DNA of 64,000 nt, taken from contig FCOH02000024.1 in NCBI GenBank assembly GCA_001544595.2, positions 1 to 64,000 of the forward strand, in the 5' to 3' direction. This DNA comes from Caballeronia peredens (lineage in GTDB: Bacteria > Pseudomonadota > Gammaproteobacteria > Burkholderiales > Burkholderiaceae). The translations under genes and the position numbers were made by a program. Each line of letters starts with the position of its first letter. Position 1 is the first letter of the stretch. The notes under the pieces are model-generated. The model made no database searches and was not told the DNA's origin. It saw only the letters and a program-made list of their open reading frames with translations. Shown here piece after piece: positions 17,688 to 25,755 of the stretch.

Positions 17688-17733
17688 TCGCGAGCCTAGC
17701 AATTCCTGAGAGACCGATGGAATACCGCGCGGC

Positions 17734-19089
17734 TTAGCCTGCCCGCGACTGACTGAGCGTGAAAGCCAGAAGATCGCCATCCGTGGGTTCGCCCCACGTC
17801 TTTCGGGCGAGCCAGTCGAAGAACGACGTCTCGGCCAGCTTCGAGTCCAGACCGCGCTTGCGCCAGTCATCACGCATATGCGTGCCCAAGCCCGGCAGAA
17901 TGTCTTCCTCGAACGACTGACGCGCGATCTCCCGTTCGTCCTCACCTTGTTCGTCGTAGAGGACGCGCGCTTCCTTGCGGCGATACGCCGAGAATTCGCT
18001 CAATAAGCGTGCCTTCAGATCGTCGGCGCCGGGAGCGGTCACGCGTGCGGCGGCGCTGGCCGTAGCGGGCGGCAGCACTTCGAGCGGCGGCGCGTAGCCT
18101 TTCTTGAGCGCATCCTTGAACAGCGCCGCGGCACTTCGAACGGGCGGCAACGTCGTGCTGCGCATGCGCTGCTCCGTCATCTGCAACGCCGCGCGGATGC
18201 GGTTCTCTTCGCTGTCTGCGTACAGCGACTGGGCATCCTTGAGCGGAATGCCGATTTTCACCATCCGATCCACGAGCGTGCTGTCGAACACGTTCGGATG
18301 TTCATCGAGCGCGAGCATCGGCTGCTTTTGTTCGGTCACGCGAAACTGAATCTCGGCGACCCGCCTTCCTTCGCGATGCTCCACCAACTCCACGAAGATA
18401 TTCGTCACCGCGTTGACCTCGGCGATCGCGGGCCGCAGATAGTCGCGCTTGAAGTATTTGTATTCGCGCTTGGCTTCGTCGCCGGCTTCGGTATCCGGGG
18501 TGCCCGAGAGGATCGGCCGCCACCATTCCCACGTTTCGCGCATCGTCAGATGGCTGGGATTCGTGAGATAGCGCACGCAGATCTCATACAGCGCCAGACC
18601 CGCGCTGCTGCGCAACTGGCTCTGAAACTGCAGGCTCAGCCGCGCATACTGCACGGGATCGAGCAGCTTCTTCTTGATCTTGGGCGCGAACGAGAACTCG
18701 ACCCAGACGCGGCGCGTCGTCGGATCTTCGAGAATTTCGGCATCGGCGATGAGCGTGGAAATGCCCCATTTGCGGCCAGGCTTCTGGCTCGACGTCCCGG
18801 TGCTCCACTCCACCTGCACCGAGACCATGCGACGCAGGTGTTCCTTGACGAGCGCGGTATCGTTCGAATCGAACGCTGAATTCGCGACGATATCCGACAG
18901 CAACGCGCGATAGGTATCGCCGGATTCATCGGCCTGCTGCGCAACAGCAAGTAAGACGTTGAATAGCTTGCGAGTGAGCAGCGTAATTTTGCCGCTCTTG
19001 GGCTGAATGGCAATGGCCTCGACGGCCTTGCGCAATTCCGCCGAGCTTGGGCTGACTACGTCGGTCTTCTTTGCGCGCTTGGTTGCCAT
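17734..19089 (-). CDS. rep: RepB/Rep_3-family replication initiator
   Basis: A 451-residue initiator. Residues about 35-300 have the double winged-helix pattern of plasmid initiators: KITLLTRKLFNVLLAVAQ, YARLSLQFQSQLRSSAGLALYEICVRYLTNP (with the conserved aromatic/Leu and RYLTNP positions), and TETWEWW-like MRETWEWW. The long C-terminal part is mostly helical and of unknown role. It should bind the iterons upstream (19210-20455) to open the origin and recruit the helicase. Its promoter region carries short inverted copies of the iteron half-site, implying autorepression. It converges with parB. Confidence 0.9.
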   Translation of the reverse strand: MATKRAKKTDVVSPSSAELRKAVEAIAIQPKSGKITLLTRKLFNVLLAVAQQADESGDTYRALLSDIVANSAFDSNDTALVKEHLRRMVSVQVEWSTGTSSQKPGRKWGISTLIADAEILEDPTTRRVWVEFSFAPKIKKKLLDPVQYARLSLQFQSQLRSSAGLALYEICVRYLTNPSHLTMRETWEWWRPILSGTPDTEAGDEAKREYKYFKRDYLRPAIAEVNAVTNIFVELVEHREGRRVAEIQFRVTEQKQPMLALDEHPNVFDSTLVDRMVKIGIPLKDAQSLYADSEENRIRAALQMTEQRMRSTTLPPVRSAAALFKDALKKGYAPPLEVLPPATASAAARVTAPGADDLKARLLSEFSAYRRKEARVLYDEQGEDEREIARQSFEEDILPGLGTHMRDDWRKRGLDSKLAETSFFDWLARKTWGEPTDGDLLAFTLSQSRAG

Positions 19090-19180
19090 GCGATGGACGT
19101 TTTGGATATTGCGAGGAAGGATACCGATAGGGGTGAACCGCGTCTATAGGGGCGGCTTCACCCTACAGGGGTGAACGAGC
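19090..19180 (-). promoter_or_regulatory. rep upstream region with inverted iteron-like half-sites
   Basis: Just upstream of the rep ATG are AYAGGGGTGAAC at 19127-19138 and 19165-19176, with an inverted TTCACCC at 19157-19163. GGTGAA is close to the reverse complement of the iteron core CTCACC. In iteron plasmids such as R6K and pPS10, rep operators are inverted partial iterons bound by Rep dimers. A TATAGA-like -10 is at about 19142-19147 on the minus strand. Confidence 0.55.
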
Positions 19181-19209
19181 GCCATGTCGCACGGCTCACT
19201 GCGGTGCGT

Positions 19210-20455
19210 TCCCGTAAACACTCACCACTCACCTGTCGTCGGCAGCCGATCTGTGCAGGATTCATGCGGGTAAACGGATTGCGCCATGTTTCGAAGGTCT
19301 ACGAAGGCTCGACGTGTCATCCCGAAGATCCTCACCTCAATATTTTTTTCGCGCCGCTTGCCCGTGGCGTCGGTGCGACAAGGCTACCCGTTGGGCTGAT
19401 TTCGGTGCGCTGACGCCCTTCCGGTGCAGATCGCGCGGCCCATCGCCTTCACTTTCGGCTCGAAGCTAAATGCCGGGCCCTGCAAATACTCACCTTTGTT
19501 TGAGGATTCACGAAAGAGAAAAGCCGTTTGGCCTTTGTCAGATGAGTCTTCCAGCGATTCCGGCTCCTGGAAAGTCTCACCTTTGCCATTTTTTCTCTCC
19601 GATTCTGCTAAAGAACGGTCTTGCTCGGCTCCTGAAAAGTCTCACCTTGAACAGCGCAAGCAGAGAAACTTACGTTCACGCAGGCACTTATCTCGCTTTC
19701 TTCATGTTCATCCGCGTCATTCGAGTCCCGAAAACCCTCACCGGTCGGATCGTCAATCGCGTCTTTTGATCCATTAAAGCGTCCTGAAAAAGCTCACCTT
19801 TTCCCCTGACGCGCGATCTCGATCATCTGTACATCTTTGTTTTTACGTCACTTTTTCAACTCTTCGGGGACCGTCTGCTGTCTCGCGTTGACACGGCTTC
19901 CTCCTTCGATCCCGTTACCTCTCACCCTCGCACGCCGGCCTAATCGCCTGGACGGCGCCGAAATATGCATCTTTTCTCTCCCGAAAAAGCTCACCTGAGC
20001 TGTTGAGACAGCGATTCAGAGCACCTGAAGTGCTTCAGTCGGGATGTCCACCGGCTCTCGACGCCCGATCGGTTCCCGAAAATCCTCACCTTTCAGGCTC
20101 CACAAGTCGAATTTCATGCAAATAGCGCCGGCTGTCCCCGAAAAATCTCACCCTCGGTCGTCAAACAGCCCCGAAAAGACTCACTTGTCGGTAATAATGA
20201 CCTATCGACGGCGAGTTTTCTGCCTGTTTGGCGCTTCCTGAAAACGCTCACCATGAGCAACGCCGCGCTGTGCAGCCTCCCTACACGCGACAATGCTTTT
20301 ACTCGAACAAGCTCCCGAAATCGCTCACCGTAGGTGCAAGGCCTTCTCCTGAAGCCGCTCACGATACCTCCCGCTTCTCCTCACTGACGGCCCCGAAGCC
20401 CATCACCGACGCGTCCCGAAGAGTTTCACCATATATCCCGAAGAGTCTCACCCAG
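19210..20455 (+). repeat. origin iteron array (about 18 copies)
   Basis: 20-bp direct repeats with consensus yCCyG-N6 (A-rich)-CTCACC-tTT start at 19210, 19320, 19478, 19565, 19630, 19726, 19782, 19910, 19979, 20074, 20136, 20169, 20236, 20313, 20347, 20391, 20414 and 20436, all in the same orientation. The gap between the two conserved blocks is always 6 nt. Best copies (19630, 19782) read TCCTGAAAA then CTCACCTT; 19210, 19910 and 20391 are degenerate. Several neighbouring copies are near multiples of 11 bp apart (22, 23, 33, 34, 44, 77, 110). No gene is seen in 19090-20816, and no perfect TTATCCACA DnaA box. Confidence 0.9.
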
Positions 20456-20549
20456 CAGCCCGCAAAGCCTTATGGAGTAAGGCTGTCCGAGGGCGTTAAC
20501 GTCTTTAACAAAGGTTCAAAGGTGTTTACTTCTAATACTCTCAAACCCA

Positions 20550-20816
20550 TTGTTTCGAGTTCGGAGAATGGCAAGCAAGTCCAACACTCGTGAAACACAG
20601 CATGACTTGTCTAACTTGACAAAAACGCGCGCAAAATCATATAGATATCGTGACTTCTTCAGTGTGTTTCACGGAAAGCTCGAAGCGACGTGCGCCGAAA
20701 CGGCAAAAAAGGAATGTGGCGAGGACCTGCCCACTGAGCAGCAATGAAAACTCAAAAATCATAACGCTGACTACGTAAAACATTATGATTGATACATCGC
20801 GACTCACTGTTCTGAC
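20550..20816 (+). promoter_or_regulatory. AT-rich segment with promoter and inverted repeat upstream of the kfrA-like gene
   Basis: This stretch is clearly more AT-rich than its surroundings and is the best candidate for the DNA-unwinding element of the origin. It contains a strong-looking promoter, TTGACA (20616-20621) and TATAGA (20640-20645) with an 18-bp spacer. It also contains an inverted repeat AATCATAA (20757-20764) / TTATGATT (20783-20790), which ends 26 bp before the kfrA-like ATG and is a likely operator for it. Confidence 0.55.
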
Positions 20817-22010
20817 ATGAATCAACAAATCCGAGATCTTCTGCGGCAGGAAATCGAGACCATGCGATCCGCCGGCGCGCGTCGGCAAGAGCTGTCTCAA
20901 CACGCCTGCAAGCGTCTTTTCCTCGATCTGGGCATTCGCCCATCCGTGACGACGGTTCGCGAACTCACGCAAACGGGCAGCGCGAGCGACATTCCCAAAG
21001 ACATCGAAACATTCTGGACCAACCTGCGATCCACGTTGCGTGTCCGAGTGGACACGGGTGACATTCCCGAAACGCTACGTGAACGGGCCGGCGAACTACT
21101 CGCCTCGCTATACGATGAAGCGCGACAATACGCGCGCGCGGTCCTCGACGAAGAGAAAACACATCTCGACGCCGTCGTTCAAGCTGCACACGCCCAGGTC
21201 CGCGAGGCTGAAATCCGGCGGGCAGCGATCGACGAGGCCCATCAGCGCGCGGAGGCGCGCGTCGAAGCAGGCGCAAGCCAGATCGCCGCGCTGGAGGCGG
21301 AACTGAAGGCGCTCCGCAGTCAGGGAACCGACGCGCAGTCAGGCCTGCGCGAAGTAATCGCGCGCTGGGAAAAGGAAAATGAGGCGCTTTCCGAGCGTCT
21401 GCAGCTGGAGCAAACGGCGGCGGCGCGTCTCCGCGATCGCGTCGATGAACTGCAAGGCGAGCTGCGCCAGAACGCCGAGCACTACGCCCAGCAGATCAAG
21501 GATGCGGTCAAGGAGGCGGAGCGGCGTGTGCGGCCGATGCTCGTCGAACTCGATTCCCTGAGGGGCATGGCCGCGACCTATCAAGCTGGCGTGCGCGAGG
21601 CGAGTCAGAAAGAATTCGATTTCATTCAACAACTTAGCGCAGTAAGAGGACGTGCGGACAGGCTCGAATCGCAGGTACGGGCGCAATCCGACGAAATCGA
21701 TACGCTCGTTCGCGAGCGTGACGCGCAGCGCGTTCAGTCCGGCGCCAGTGCCGAAATCGGCGCGCTGATTGCCTCTCTGGCGGCCGATGGACGCCTTACT
21801 GCCGCCGAAATAGCCGCACTCGGCACCCAACTCGACGCACATGTCGCGTTGCCGTCGATCTGTCCGGCATGCGAGGTCGGCGAACCCGAAATGCAGAGGC
21901 ACGAGGACGAATTCGAGCTGTCCTGTCCGCATTGCGAGCGGACGTCGGAGGCCGCATCGTCGAAACTTGCAGCCGTCGACGGATTTCTTCGCTCGGCAAA
22001 CGCATCCTGA
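20817..22010 (+). CDS. KfrA-like coiled-coil DNA-binding protein with C-terminal zinc ribbon
   Basis: A 397-residue protein. Residues about 1-75 resemble the KfrA N-terminal DNA-binding domain (helix-turn-helix around VTTVRELTQTGSASDIPKDI). A long coiled coil follows from about 85 to 330, rich in Glu, Arg and Ala heptads. Near the end CPAC and CPHC, 21 residues apart, form a predicted zinc ribbon. KfrA proteins of plasmids bind their own promoter and help partition as a filament. Its place beside the iterons suggests an origin-organising or partition-accessory role. The zinc ribbon is not part of classic KfrA. Confidence 0.8.
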   Translation: MNQQIRDLLRQEIETMRSAGARRQELSQHACKRLFLDLGIRPSVTTVRELTQTGSASDIPKDIETFWTNLRSTLRVRVDTGDIPETLRERAGELLASLYDEARQYARAVLDEEKTHLDAVVQAAHAQVREAEIRRAAIDEAHQRAEARVEAGASQIAALEAELKALRSQGTDAQSGLREVIARWEKENEALSERLQLEQTAAARLRDRVDELQGELRQNAEHYAQQIKDAVKEAERRVRPMLVELDSLRGMAATYQAGVREASQKEFDFIQQLSAVRGRADRLESQVRAQSDEIDTLVRERDAQRVQSGASAEIGALIASLAADGRLTAAEIAALGTQLDAHVALPSICPACEVGEPEMQRHEDEFELSCPHCERTSEAASSKLAAVDGFLRSANAS

Positions 22011-22035
22011 TTTCGCGACGAAACCTCAAACGGCT

Positions 22036-23076
22036 TCAAAGGTGAGCGTTTTCGGGATCGCCGATCGGCCCCTGCGAGTCCGCATTCCGCGCGGAGCGCG
22101 CGCGCGCCTGCGCGATATCCCGCTCCCGTATTTGCTCACCCATCCAGTCCTGCCATGCGCGATGCAGCCGATGCACCGAGATCGTCTGCTGAAAACCGAG
22201 CCACTGTCCGACTCGATCCGGGTCCGTGCCATCTTCGAACAGTTCCGCCGCGTAGGTGTTGCGCAGCGTCTGCGGACTCGCCCGCGCGACCCGCGACGCG
22301 GCCATGCCGGACGCCGCCACGACCGCGTCGATTGCGCGCAGCATGGTCGCCTTGTGCATCGGGCGACCGGACGGCGCAGCGGGGAACAGCAGATCTCCGG
22401 CCAGCGCCGCGGTTTTGCGCTCGCCGATCCAGTTGTCGAGCAACTCGACGGCGAAAGGAGCGAGCCGCGCCTGGCGGATCAGCAACGGATTCGAGGCATC
22501 GACGGTGACATAAGGCGCACCGGCCGCGTAGCAATCGACGGTGAGTTGTGCCGCCTCGCCCGTCTTCACGCCCGCGCCGAGAAATGCGGCGACCAGCGCC
22601 CGATCGCGTCGCTCGCGCCAGCGTTGCCCGGCCGGCAACACGCCGAGCGGCGAAAAGAGATGCGCGACGAGCAGCGCGCGTTCATCGTGAGTAAGAAAGC
22701 CGGTGGGCTCGTTGTCGCGGGCCTTGCGCCAGGCGGCATTGCCGTCCTGCGCGATGAAGCGGGCCGGATTCGTGCCCGCCGATTCGACTTCCCGCACATG
22801 ATCCAGCACACGTTCGATGAGGCGCAGATAGCGCATGCGCTGCGGCCGGCGGATATCGAGTTGAGCGACGAATTGCTCGATGACAGGCCGTTGCACCGTG
22901 TGCAAGGTCGCGCGCTTCGCGTCGAGCCACTCCAGAAAATTGCCCCATTGAGCGCGGTACACATCCGCCGACGATGCCCTGAATGACTGCTGCGCGAGCC
23001 ATGCATCGAAGGCCGCATGAGGATCGGCCTGCCAGTCGGCTCGCTGTTGGTCGAAGAGATCGGAAGTGTTTGGCAT
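22036..23076 (-). CDS. tyrosine-recombinase-fold protein, catalytically degenerate
   Basis: A 346-residue protein with a core-binding SAM-like domain (about 20-115) and a catalytic-fold domain (about 125-315). The catalytic residues are missing. Arg I is Lys171 (GVKTGEAA where active enzymes have GLRxxE). The His of HxxR is Gln269 (SPQTLRNTYAAEL), with Arg272 kept. LGH is LGF (293-295). There is no Tyr after residue 275, so the nucleophile is absent. The frame is intact and not obviously decaying. It converges with the kfrA-like gene, and its last codons are formed by an inverted iteron. A DNA-binding rather than recombining role is inferred. Confidence 0.75.
   Translation of the reverse strand: MPNTSDLFDQQRADWQADPHAAFDAWLAQQSFRASSADVYRAQWGNFLEWLDAKRATLHTVQRPVIEQFVAQLDIRRPQRMRYLRLIERVLDHVREVESAGTNPARFIAQDGNAAWRKARDNEPTGFLTHDERALLVAHLFSPLGVLPAGQRWRERRDRALVAAFLGAGVKTGEAAQLTVDCYAAGAPYVTVDASNPLLIRQARLAPFAVELLDNWIGERKTAALAGDLLFPAAPSGRPMHKATMLRAIDAVVAASGMAASRVARASPQTLRNTYAAELFEDGTDPDRVGQWLGFQQTISVHRLHRAWQDWMGEQIRERDIAQARARSARNADSQGPIGDPENAHL
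22038..22057 (-). repeat. isolated iteron, inverted
   Basis: On the minus strand this reads TCCCGAAAACGCTCACCTTT, a full match to the origin iteron consensus but in the opposite orientation to the array and 1.6 kb beyond its end. It encodes the final residues PENAHL of the recombinase-like gene. Confidence 0.75.
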
Positions 23077-23260
23077 GGTGTCGATGAGCGCGCTTCACGC
23101 TGTATTGCACTGCGCACAGGGTCGGGCTTCGAGCGCGTCGCGTCAAGCGCGCGTGTTCAGCGAAGTGTCGATAACTGTCTTGCGATGAGCGTGGTTCGTC
23201 GTCTACTGTCGTCTACACGGCTTCCTTCGACGTAAAAGTACAAGAGCAACGGAGTGGACG

Positions 23261-24685
23261 ATGGCCCAAGAGACCTGGCAGCAACGCCGCGCGAACGGGC
23301 GCGCAGCGCGCGAGCGCACTCCGCGCGGAGCACACGCGGCGATCGGCGATCTTGATCGCGATCCCGTCGAACTTCTGCGAGCAAGCAGCAAAGGTCGTGT
23401 CGCCGCGTTGATTCCGCTGCGCTACGGCCGCATGCTCGTTTCGCCGTTCACGTTCTATCGCGGTAGCGCGATCGTTCAGGCGCACGACCTGGCGACGACG
23501 CCCGACAGCGGCATTTCGATTCAGATTTGCGGCGACTGTCATCTGTCCAATTTCGGCGGCTTTGCCACGCCGGAACGCGCGCTCATCTTCGATCTGAATG
23601 ATTTCGACGAAACCGCGCCGGGTCCGTGGGAATGGGATCTGAAGCGGCTCGTCGCGAGCTTCACGATCGCCGGACGGCATCTTGGCCACGGCGCGCTCGC
23701 TGCCGACGAGTTCGCATTTCTCGTCACGCGCAGCTATCAGTCGCATATGCGCGAGTACGCGGAGATGAGCGTGCTCGATCTCTGGTACGAGCGCATCACG
23801 TTCGAGCGCATGGTCGGCGCGGTCCAGACGGACGACGCGCGGCGGCGCATAAAGCGCGGCATCGAGCGTGCGTCGCGGCGCACACACGAGACGATGCTGC
23901 CGAAGCTCGCGGAGCACATCGGCGACGCGTGGCGCATTCGCGATGCCCCGCCCGCCGTGTTCCATATTCGCGGCAAGAGCACGCTGATCGACAAGAACGA
24001 TACCTGGATGACGCTCGAAGGCAGCCGCGAAGAGATCATCGCGGCGCTGATGCGCGATTATGTCGCGACGCTGACACCGGAACGCGCGCAGCTGCTGTCG
24101 CAATTCACGCTGCAGGACATCGCGTTCAAGGTGGTCGGCGTGGGCAGCGTCGGGACCCGCTGCCTGGTGCTGCTATTCACGGATCATCATGACAGGCCGC
24201 TTTTTCTGCAGATGAAGGAGGCATCGGCATCGGTTGTCGCGCGATACGCGAGGCAAGCCAACGATGCAAATCAAACTGGACACGATGGCCAGCGCGTCGT
24301 TCACGGCCAGCGCCTGATGCAGGCAGCCACCGATCCGTTTCTCGGCTGGGCGACCGGCCCGCTCGGTCGTACGCTCTATATCCGCCAGTTACGCGACATG
24401 AAAATATCCGCCGAACTCGAAACCTTCGACTCGGACGCGTTTCGGGAGTACGCCGCGATCTGCGGCTGGGCGCTGGCTCGCGCGCATGCGAAATCCGGCG
24501 GCTGCGGGATCGAGATATCCGGTTACCTCGGAAACAGCGATCGCATGGCCGAGGCGCTCGTCGCCTACGGACGCGCGTATGCGGATCAGGTGGAAAAAGA
24601 CTACGAGCTGTTTCGCGCCGCTTGCCGGGACGGCAGACTCGAAGCGCGCAGCGACTCGGATATGGCCGCCGACTTCGCGCCGTGA
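23261..24685 (+). CDS. DUF2252 family protein
   Basis: A 474-residue protein of the DUF2252 family, whose fold is thought to be related to aminoglycoside-phosphotransferase-type kinases. Visible landmarks are FYRGSAIVQAHDLA, CGDCHLSNFGGF, IFDLNDFDETAPGPWEWDLKRLV, FLQMKEASASV and YIRQLRDMK. No signal peptide or membrane helix is seen. The function of the family is not established. It diverges from the recombinase-like gene; the 184-bp gap contains a tandem direct repeat GTCGTCTAC (23198-23206 and 23208-23216). Confidence 0.88.
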   Translation: MAQETWQQRRANGRAARERTPRGAHAAIGDLDRDPVELLRASSKGRVAALIPLRYGRMLVSPFTFYRGSAIVQAHDLATTPDSGISIQICGDCHLSNFGGFATPERALIFDLNDFDETAPGPWEWDLKRLVASFTIAGRHLGHGALAADEFAFLVTRSYQSHMREYAEMSVLDLWYERITFERMVGAVQTDDARRRIKRGIERASRRTHETMLPKLAEHIGDAWRIRDAPPAVFHIRGKSTLIDKNDTWMTLEGSREEIIAALMRDYVATLTPERAQLLSQFTLQDIAFKVVGVGSVGTRCLVLLFTDHHDRPLFLQMKEASASVVARYARQANDANQTGHDGQRVVHGQRLMQAATDPFLGWATGPLGRTLYIRQLRDMKISAELETFDSDAFREYAAICGWALARAHAKSGGCGIEISGYLGNSDRMAEALVAYGRAYADQVEKDYELFRAACRDGRLEARSDSDMAADFAP

Positions 24686-24761
24686 CTTGCTCGATGACGA
24701 TTGAACGAGGATGAAACGACGTCAGGCACGCGGTTTGGGCCGCGTGCCAGGAACGGTTGCG

Positions 24762-25118
24762 TCAGTGCGCGGCGATGGCGAGTCGCGGTCGGCCGTGTCG
24801 CGCGGCGCGCTCATAGGCATCCACGGCGAAGGCGAAAACAGCGGGCAAGGCGTCGGACGATGCGACGTCGACTACGTCGTCGGTTTCGGGAAAATGAAAA
24901 TCATCGGGACGCGCGAATAGTTCGCGCAGCGCCGCTTCATGTCGCCCGGCAAAGCCCAGGTCGGCCACGGCTTCTGATTCGATTGCATGCAGGAGACGCC
25001 AGGTCAGAGGCACCTCTTTGTCGATGTAACGCCCTGCAATCTGGCGCGTGATGCGCTCGAGGTCACGCACCGCACGGGCAAACTGCTTCCTGCTCAGATT
25101 CTCGCCATTCGACTCCAT
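24762..25118 (-). CDS. small hypothetical protein with an upstream LexA box
   Basis: A 118-residue soluble protein of unknown function, start MESNGENLSRKQFARAVRDL. It looks mainly helical, with an acidic central stretch (FHFPETDDVVDVASSDALP). No catalytic motif was recognised. The ATG at 25118 is preferred to the longer frame, which would begin within a few bases of the LexA box. A perfect CTGT-N8-ACAG site is 31 bp upstream, so it is likely damage-inducible. It converges with the DUF2252 gene. Confidence 0.7.
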   Translation of the reverse strand: MESNGENLSRKQFARAVRDLERITRQIAGRYIDKEVPLTWRLLHAIESEAVADLGFAGRHEAALRELFARPDDFHFPETDDVVDVASSDALPAVFAFAVDAYERAARHGRPRLAIAAH

Positions 25119-25149
25119 GATCCACCCCTTTCCAACAGGTCTTATTGTA

Positions 25150-25165
25150 CTGTACAAATATACAG
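25150..25165 (-). promoter_or_regulatory. predicted LexA (SOS) box
   Basis: CTGTACAAATATACAG matches the CTGT-N8-ACAG LexA consensus with an AT-rich centre. It extends to longer arms, GTACTGTA (25147-25154) and TACAGTAC (25161-25168). It lies 31 bp before the start of the 118-aa gene and about 220 bp from the CsbD gene on the other side. Confidence 0.8.
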
Positions 25166-25385
25166 TACTTGTTGCAATGAAAATAGCGTCTCGCTAGTCG
25201 AGCCGGGTGTATGTGCGATTCCGCCTACGTGCGTTTCAGACATCCGCGGATGTGCGCGCTCGCCAACGAAGCGCATTGTGGAGTCATGCTTGGGAATGGT
25301 CCTGGGCGGAGTGCGCAGGCGCTTGAAATCGTCAGTTCAGGCGCACCGCGCGGCTAATCAAGCTGCAGAGCACGGGAGAACCGAG

Positions 25386-25574
25386 ATGAACAAGGATCAA
25401 GTTGAAGGCGTCGGCAAGCAGGTGAAGGGCAAGATCAACGAAGGTGTCGGCAAGATGACCGGCGACAAGGTTCAGGAGGCCAAGGGCGACATGCAACAGG
25501 CCGCAGGCAAGGTGCAAAAGGGCGTAGGCGATGCGCGCGAGGACCTGAAGGACGCTGTGAAGAAGAATCCGTAA
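25386..25574 (+). CDS. CsbD family stress-response protein
   Basis: A 62-residue hydrophilic protein with the CsbD repeat pattern: MNKDQVEGVGKQVKGKINEG, GKMTGDKVQEAKGDMQQAAG, then GVGDAREDLKDAVK. It has low complexity and is rich in Lys, Gly and Gln. CsbD-like proteins are general-stress proteins of unknown mechanism. The start at 25386 follows GGGAGAACCGAG. A strong terminator follows at 25638. The upstream open frame beginning at 24987 is not credible coding sequence. Confidence 0.92.
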   Translation: MNKDQVEGVGKQVKGKINEGVGKMTGDKVQEAKGDMQQAAGKVQKGVGDAREDLKDAVKKNP

Positions 25575-25637
25575 CCGGACTTCACTCCACTCGCTTCGAC
25601 GCCGGTTCCAGCGGTGTCGTTCAAGCGGTGTCGATAG

Positions 25638-25669
25638 AACGGGGCGCACTTGCCGTGCGCCCCGTTTTT
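25638..25669 (+). terminator. intrinsic terminator after csbD-like gene
   Basis: AACGGGGCGCAC (25638-25649), the loop TTGCC, then GTGCGCCCCGTT (25655-25666) and a run of T. The 12-bp stem plus T-run is a textbook Rho-independent terminator. Confidence 0.92.
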
Positions 25670-25707
25670 CGTCATTCGCTCAGCTTGGCCGGTTTCATTC
25701 GTCCGAC

Positions 25708-25723
25708 GTTTATGCGCATAAAG
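25708..25723. other. distal parS site
   Basis: GTTTATGCGCATAAAG, one outer base different from the main parS copies, lies between the csbD terminator and the stop of the XRE-cupin gene, about 9 kb from parB. It is intergenic and likely a genuine ParB site. Confidence 0.85.
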
Positions 25724-25755
25724 TCGCGCAGGTGGCTTGCTGGGACGACCTCGCC

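Noticed and set aside
19424..19777. Open frame of 117 codons across the iteron array
   Set aside because: It spans several iterons, has no ribosome site and no protein-like composition.
19090..20816. Search for DnaA boxes in the origin region
   Set aside because: No perfect TTATCCACA or its complement was found by eye. Degenerate boxes cannot be judged without a scoring matrix.
23846..23856. GCGCATAAAGC inside the DUF2252 gene, right half of a parS
   Set aside because: The left half is absent, so it is not a palindromic ParB site.
24987..25385. N-terminal extension of the CsbD gene
   Set aside because: It crosses the LexA box and the small hypothetical gene; the CsbD family is only about 60 residues.
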